DNA of 10,722 bases from Candidatus Neomicrothrix sp. UBA4742 (GTDB lineage Bacteria > Actinomycetota > Acidimicrobiia > Acidimicrobiales > Acidimicrobilacustridaceae). The stretch is taken from contig DHIQ01000077.1 of NCBI GenBank assembly GCA_002403895.1, positions 2,213 through 12,934 of the forward strand, written 5' to 3'. Below the pieces are notes generated by a model. That model was not told the origin of the DNA. It searched no databases and worked only from the letters and a program-made list of their open reading frames with translations. Made by a program: the position numbers and the translations under genes. Position 1 is the first letter of the stretch. Each line of letters opens with the position of its first letter. Shown here piece by piece: positions 7,011 to 10,722 of the stretch.

Positions 7011-8386
7011 CTCGGGACGGGGACCTGCTCGTGCGCAACGCAACCGTCTGGAGCGGTGGGAGCTGGGCCGGGCCGCGAGACATCTCGGTCCGGGACGGGC
7101 GGATCTCCTCAATCGCTCCACCGGGCGAGACCGTGGCCGCGCCGGGCATTCGCACGCTGAACGCCACCGGGTGTCACGCGCTTCCGGGATTCATCAACAC
7201 CCACACCCACCTCTTTCAGGCGCTGCTACGAGGCGTCGCGGACGGCAAGGGGCTGGGCGACTGGCTGCTTGCAGTGACCGGGGCCTACATCGCTGCCGAC
7301 CCCGAACAGGCCTACGTGGCTGCGGCCTGTGCTGCGGCCGAGGCCTTGCGTTCGGGTGCCACCACGATCGTCGAACACGGCCATCCTCATCCGAACCGGG
7401 AGTTCCACGAGGCGATCATCACTGCCGTCGACGACGTCGGTGTCCGAGCCGTTTACTGCCGCGGCGTGGCAGACAGGGCCGACCCGGCACGGGAGTGGGG
7501 GTTCGAGCCCCGGCTCCTCGAGCCGTACGAGGACCAGCTGGCGCATGTGGAGGAACTTGCAGTGCGGTTCTCGGTTCCTGGGTCCAGGCTCACGGCTGGG
7601 TTGGCGGCCCCCAACCCGCGGTCTCTCAGCCCCGACGGTATGCGTGGCGCGCGAGAGCTGTCCGACCGATACGGCCTGTGTGTCAGCGTGCATGTATGTG
7701 AGACGGGCCTCGATGACCGCGCGTGCCTGGCTCATACTGGGAAACGGGCGCTGCCCTACCTCGACGAGCACGATTTCTTGTGGGATCGGTTCCTGGGCGT
7801 TCATTGCGTCCAAGTTCTGCCCGAGCACAGGGCGCTCATGGCGGCCCGCCGGTGCGGTGTCTCCTACAACCCCATCAGCAACCTACGCCTGGGAAGCGGG
7901 TTCGCGCCGATCCCGGAGTTCCTCAATCTGGATGTGCAGGTGGGCCTCGGCGTTGACGGGGCCGCGAGCAACGACACGCAGGACATGTTCGAAGCGATCC
8001 GCTACGGTGCGTACGTGCAGCGGGGTCGACTGGCCGATGCAGACGCGTTGAGCGCGCAGGCGATGCTTCGCATGGCGACGACTGGATGCAACAGCGTCAT
8101 CGGGGTTGAACCTCGGCCGAAGGGACTCCAGCCGGGACTGCAGGCCGACATGCTGCTCATACGTTTCGACCGCGATCTCTCATCGGTTCCGTTCGTGGAC
8201 CCTACCGTCACGCTGCTGACCCAGGCGACCAGCCGGACCGTGGAGGCAGTCGTCGTGGGGGGAGAGGTGGTAGTGGAGAATGGTCGCTGCACCCGCGTGG
8301 ATGAGGAGGATCTGATCCGCCGCATGGTGCACCTGGGCGCGTCCTCGCCGTTCCGGGGAATCGAGGGAGATGCGGTGCGGCCGTGA
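7007..8386 (+). CDS. Amidohydrolase/deaminase of the cytosine deaminase-8-oxoguanine deaminase-TrzN class
   Basis: Predicted metal-dependent hydrolase of the amidohydrolase superfamily, 459 aa. It would remove an amino group or similar leaving group from a heterocycle. The N- and C-terminal beta-sandwich strands (LLVRNATVWSGG; AVVVGGEVVVENGR) flank a TIM barrel carrying the metal motifs: HTH in GFINTHTHLFQ (H66, H68), VHVCE (H229, E232), GVHC (H266) and GVDGAASND (D317). The HVCE plus HC plus D-G-x-x-S-N pattern is that of the COG0402 group, which includes 8-oxoguanine, isoxanthopterin, S-adenosylhomocysteine and s-triazine hydrolases. The exact substrate cannot be assigned. The ATG overlaps the stop of the molybdenum hydroxylase large subunit and has no good Shine-Dalgarno of its own, so translation is probably coupled. 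That suggests the two act in consecutive steps, hydroxylation and then deamination. Confidence 0.9.
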   Translation: MTRDGDLLVRNATVWSGGSWAGPRDISVRDGRISSIAPPGETVAAPGIRTLNATGCHALPGFINTHTHLFQALLRGVADGKGLGDWLLAVTGAYIAADPEQAYVAAACAAAEALRSGATTIVEHGHPHPNREFHEAIITAVDDVGVRAVYCRGVADRADPAREWGFEPRLLEPYEDQLAHVEELAVRFSVPGSRLTAGLAAPNPRSLSPDGMRGARELSDRYGLCVSVHVCETGLDDRACLAHTGKRALPYLDEHDFLWDRFLGVHCVQVLPEHRALMAARRCGVSYNPISNLRLGSGFAPIPEFLNLDVQVGLGVDGAASNDTQDMFEAIRYGAYVQRGRLADADALSAQAMLRMATTGCNSVIGVEPRPKGLQPGLQADMLLIRFDRDLSSVPFVDPTVTLLTQATSRTVEAVVVGGEVVVENGRCTRVDEEDLIRRMVHLGASSPFRGIEGDAVRP

Positions 8387-8525
8387 GGGCCAATGAGCTG
8401 CTGTCCAGACGCAACCGGAGGCATAGAGCGGGGCGAGTCTGGCCGGTGCTCGGGTTCCGGCCACGAGAACACGCCACCCCCGCGCGTGCGCGCGCGCGGC
8501 ATCTCGGCCCGGAGTGGATGGCTGC
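8387..8525 (+). other. 139-base gap with a hairpin and an alternating CG tract
   Basis: This gap between the amidohydrolase and UbiX genes holds no supportable gene. TGGCCGG (8440-8446) pairs with CCGGCCA (8457-8463) around a 10-base loop. Downstream, 8481-8498 is an unbroken alternating pyrimidine-purine run (CGCGCGTGCGCGCGCGCG), the type of sequence able to adopt Z-DNA. No convincing -35/-10 pair was seen. It may mark a transcript boundary or secondary promoter before the UbiX-UbiD pair; that role is inferred. Confidence 0.4.
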
Positions 8526-9113
8526 ATGAACCAGCGCGAGCGCCTCGTCGTCGGAATCTCGGGGTCCAGCGCACCTCATTACGGCGTCATGTTGCTCCGC
8601 GTCCTGCGGGACCTCGGCACCATCGAGACCCATCTGATCCTGTCGGAAGGAGCGCGCCAAACGGTCAGAGTGGAGATGGACATGGATCCCGCCCAGGTGG
8701 AATCGCTCGCGGATGTGACCTATGACCCCAGGGACCTCGGCGCCGCGGTGTCCTCGGGGTCGTTCCTGACGGTGGGGATGGCGGTGGTGCCCTGTTCCAT
8801 GAAGACGCTTGCGGCCATATCCTCCGGTCACGCAGCAGATCTGCTATCCCGGGCGGCCGACGTGACCCTCAAGGAACGGCGGCGCTTGGTCCTCGTCACT
8901 CGCGAGACGCCGCTCAGCCTCATCCACCTTCGCAACATGGTCGCAGCGACGGAGGCGGGAGCCGTCATCCTTCCTCCGATGCCAGGCTTCTACCACCACC
9001 CGAGGTCGATCGAGGATCTGCTGATGCACACGGTCGGCAAGGTCCTTGACCAGTTCAGAGTGCAACACGACCTGTTCCGCCGGTGGGCCGGTATCGAATC
9101 GGAGGACGGGTGA
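8526..9113 (+). CDS. ubiX: UbiX-family flavin prenyltransferase
   Basis: Predicted cytoplasmic enzyme that joins a dimethylallyl group to reduced FMN to make prenylated FMN, the cofactor of UbiD decarboxylases. It is 195 aa, a normal UbiX length. Landmarks are the FMN-binding GISGSSAPHYG (10-20), PCSMKTLAAISSG (89-101), KERRRLVLVTRETPL (116-130) and ILPPMPGFYHHP (148-159), all in the standard family order. The N-terminal loop has Ser and Pro where many members have GASGA, a modest variant. ATG 8526 is chosen; GTG 8514 in the same frame would add four residues (MDGC) that do not belong to the fold, and a GGAG at 8511-8514 lies 11 bases ahead of the ATG. The stop overlaps the next UbiD start (GTGA), so the cofactor maker and at least one cofactor user are translated together. 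It probably serves both UbiD copies. Confidence 0.95.
   Translation: MNQRERLVVGISGSSAPHYGVMLLRVLRDLGTIETHLILSEGARQTVRVEMDMDPAQVESLADVTYDPRDLGAAVSSGSFLTVGMAVVPCSMKTLAAISSGHAADLLSRAADVTLKERRRLVLVTRETPLSLIHLRNMVAATEAGAVILPPMPGFYHHPRSIEDLLMHTVGKVLDQFRVQHDLFRRWAGIESEDG
9101..9106 (+). promoter_or_regulatory. Ribosome binding site favouring GTG 9110 for the second UbiD
   Basis: GGAGGA lies inside the end of the UbiX gene, 3 bases before GTG 9110, which itself overlaps the UbiX stop as GTGA. The spacing is short, but the site makes 9110 a better start than GTG 9083 deeper inside UbiX. TTG 9134 is a weaker in-frame alternative. Confidence 0.5.
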
Positions 9114-10495
9114 GTCCGGTTCACGGTTCCGACTTGTCAAAGAAGCAGGACGCACGTCGTTTCTTGGACGACTACCGCGCCGACTATCCGGAGGACGTGC
9201 TCGTCATCGAGGAGACTGTCAGCGCAGATCAGGGCGTGACCGCTCTGGTGAGCGAGCTGTCGGACCAGGGCCGGGCACCGATCATTATGTGTACCCACGT
9301 CGATGGAATCTCGGTCCCGGTCGTCACGAACCTGTTCGCAGCCCGGGAGCGGATCGCCCGTTTCCTCGGGTCGAGCCTCGAGGGCCTCCACGACGCTTTC
9401 GTTGCCGCCAGCTCCCGAGCCATGCCTCCTCGGATCGTGCCCGACGGCCCGGTGCTTGAGGTGGTGCAGAAGGACGAGGAGGTTGATCTGAGCCGACTGC
9501 CCATGCTGACGCACTTCGCGCAGGACCGGGGTCCGTACCTGACCAGCGCGATCATCGTGGCCGAGGATCCTCGCAGCGGGATCGGGAACGCCAGTTACCA
9601 CCGGTCGATGATCGTTTCGAGAACCTCTCTCGCCACGAGCCTGCACTCTCGGGGCCACCTATGGCGATACCTGCTAGCTGCATCCGAGGCCAAGGTGCCC
9701 TTGCCGGTGGCGGTGGTCATCGGCGGGCACCCCCTGTTCATGCTCGCCAGCGCCGCCCGGGTCGGCATCGACCGGGATGAGCGAGATATCGCGGGTGGCC
9801 TGTTCGCCGAGCCGCTCGAGCTCGTGACCACGCCACAGTACGGCATCGGTGTCCCGGCGAGTGCTGAGATCGTACTCGAGGGTGTGATCGACGCGACGAA
9901 ACACGCCGACGAAGGGCCGTTCGGGGAGTTCTCCGGATACGCCACATCTCGGTCGACGAATAACCTCATCGAGGTCTCTGCGATGCTCAGCCGCCGCGAC
10001 CCGATCCTCATCGATGTGGTCTCCGGCAACGCGGCGGACCATCTGAATCTCGGCCGGGTTCCTCGGGAGTCGGAGATGTCGGCCAGGCTGAGCGAGCGGT
10101 TCCCCGATGTGCAGGCGCTTGAGTACCCCGCCTCCGGCACGCACTTCCATTGTTACGTATCGGTGCGTCAGAGCACGCCGGGAATGGCCCGGCAGGTGGC
10201 GCTCGGGCTCCTGGGGTGGGATCCCTACCTGAAGCTGGTCGTCGTCGTGGATGACGACATCGACATCAGGAGAGAGGATCAGGTGCTGTGGGCCGTCGCG
10301 ACGCGCTTCCAGGCTGACCGCGACATGCTCATGATCGGCGGCCTTCCGGGCAGCATGCTCGATCCGTCTTCAAACGGAGGCGCGACGGCCCGACTTGGGC
10401 TGGACGCCACTCGACCCCCTGGGTTTGCCGCGGAGCGGGTGACCGTCGCCGAAGAAGCGTTACTGCGCGCTCGAGAGATCCTGGGGGGGCACTGA
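9110..10495 (+). CDS. UbiD-family decarboxylase (second copy)
   Basis: Predicted prenylated-FMN-dependent (de)carboxylase, 461 aa from GTG 9110. It carries EVDLSRLPMLTHFAQDRGPY (124-143), NASYHR (160-165) with the metal-binding Asn and catalytic Arg, RGHLW (181-185) offering the expected metal-ligand His (H183), ERDIAGG (224-230) with the acidic metal ligand, and PASAEIVLEG (249-258) with the two catalytic-site glutamates. VVVVDDDIDIRREDQVLWAVATRFQ and a C-terminal GLDAT segment are also typical. All expected active-site positions therefore look intact, unlike the first copy. The two proteins are clearly diverged paralogues rather than a recent duplication. Overlap with UbiX by 4 bases implies coupled synthesis. 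The substrate is unknown; family members act on phenolic acids, acrylic acids, furan, pyrrole and indole carboxylates, among others. Confidence 0.93.
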   Translation: MSPVHGSDLSKKQDARRFLDDYRADYPEDVLVIEETVSADQGVTALVSELSDQGRAPIIMCTHVDGISVPVVTNLFAARERIARFLGSSLEGLHDAFVAASSRAMPPRIVPDGPVLEVVQKDEEVDLSRLPMLTHFAQDRGPYLTSAIIVAEDPRSGIGNASYHRSMIVSRTSLATSLHSRGHLWRYLLAASEAKVPLPVAVVIGGHPLFMLASAARVGIDRDERDIAGGLFAEPLELVTTPQYGIGVPASAEIVLEGVIDATKHADEGPFGEFSGYATSRSTNNLIEVSAMLSRRDPILIDVVSGNAADHLNLGRVPRESEMSARLSERFPDVQALEYPASGTHFHCYVSVRQSTPGMARQVALGLLGWDPYLKLVVVVDDDIDIRREDQVLWAVATRFQADRDMLMIGGLPGSMLDPSSNGGATARLGLDATRPPGFAAERVTVAEEALLRAREILGGH

Positions 10496-10550
10496 ACCGT
10501 GAACGGCACTTCCCTCTTCTCGGTGGGGAGGAGCTGAATCCCTCCTGCCT

Positions 10551-10575
10551 GTCTGGGAGCCTCGGGGCCTCAGAC
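10551..10575 (+). other. Imperfect hairpin before the [2Fe-2S] subunit gene
   Basis: GTCTG (10551-10555) is complementary to CAGAC (10571-10575), with AG/CT and CC/GG pairs inside and small bulges. It lies in the 101-base gap between the second UbiD and the iron-sulfur subunit, just ahead of that gene's Shine-Dalgarno. There is no T run. A second weak stem (AGGAG 10529-10533 with CTCCT 10542-10546) lies just upstream. Function is unknown; it could be incidental. Confidence 0.25.
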
Positions 10576-10596
10576 GGGCGATCGAAGGGAGCGGCG

Positions 10597-10722
10597 ATGA
10601 TTCTGCGAGCAAGAGTGAACGGCGAGTGGCGGGAAGCCGACTCATGGCTGGGGTCGAGCCTCTTGTCGGTGCTGCGAGAGGATCTCGGGCTCGCTGGATC
10701 CAAGAACGCGTGCGAGCAGGGC
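10597..10722 (+). CDS. [2Fe-2S] small subunit of a xanthine dehydrogenase-type molybdenum hydroxylase (3' partial)
   Basis: The first 42 residues are visible before the window ends; full members are about 150-180 aa. The sequence opens with a ferredoxin-like strand (MILRARVNGEWREAD), then SLLSVLREDLGLAGSKNACEQG. The run Leu-x-x-x-Leu-Arg-x-x-Leu-Gly-Leu-x-Gly-x-Lys-x-x-Cys-Glu-x-Gly is the classic lead-in to the plant-type [2Fe-2S] cluster. C39 is its first ligand, and the next cysteines fall beyond the edge. ATG 10597 has AAGGGAG (10585-10591) 5 bases ahead. This would be the electron-transfer partner of the large subunit at 4644-7010, but it is separated from it by three other genes. A FAD-binding subunit, normally needed to complete the enzyme, may follow downstream. 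Confidence 0.9.
   Translation, partial: MILRARVNGEWREADSWLGSSLLSVLREDLGLAGSKNACEQG

Noticed and set aside
5370..7121. Long open frame on the minus strand (583 codons) opposite the Mo-hydroxylase gene
   Set aside because: The plus strand carries intact molybdopterin-domain motifs throughout; the minus-strand product is low-complexity and unlike any family I recognise.
8393..8725. Small open frame in the gap before UbiX running into the UbiX gene
   Set aside because: It overlaps UbiX out of frame, has no good ribosome binding site and a shadow-like composition.

Overview
The window is a compact, GC-rich stretch in which every supported gene lies on the + strand. Spacing is tight: three junctions are 4-base ATGA or GTGA overlaps. 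GTG starts, a short Gram-positive-style lipoprotein signal with a Ser/Gly/Pro/Thr linker, and a PucD/XdhD-type molybdenum hydroxylase point to a high-GC bacterium. Actinomycetota or a similar soil lineage is my best guess. This is inference; nothing here fixes the taxon.

Layout: (1) Positions 1-2589 encode an ABC importer of the nitrate/taurine/thiamine-precursor class: ATPase (5' end cut off by the window edge), permease, and an NMT1/THI5-like lipoprotein binding protein. (2) Positions 2710-4592 hold a first UbiD-family decarboxylase and a small split-barrel flavin-binding-type protein. (3) Positions 4644-8386 hold the molybdopterin-binding large subunit of a xanthine dehydrogenase-type hydroxylase, coupled by a 4-base overlap to a cyclic amidohydrolase/deaminase. 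(4) Positions 8526-10495 hold a UbiX-type flavin prenyltransferase overlapping a second UbiD-family decarboxylase. (5) At 10597 the [2Fe-2S] subunit of the hydroxylase begins and runs off the window.

Read together, the genes look like one uptake-and-catabolism (or salvage) island for a small heterocyclic or aromatic compound. The importer would bring it in. The molybdenum enzyme would hydroxylate a ring carbon, the amidohydrolase would remove an exocyclic amino group or open a ring, and one or both UbiD enzymes, supplied with prenylated FMN by UbiX, would remove a carboxylate. The substrate cannot be read from the sequence. A carboxylated purine, pterin or pyrimidine-like molecule fits the enzyme mix best, but that is a hypothesis.

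Three between-gene gaps carry clear inverted repeats (1505-1540, 2636-2670, 8440-8463), and one also has a short alternating CG tract (8481-8498). I saw no RNA genes, mobile elements, CRISPR arrays or convincing promoters.
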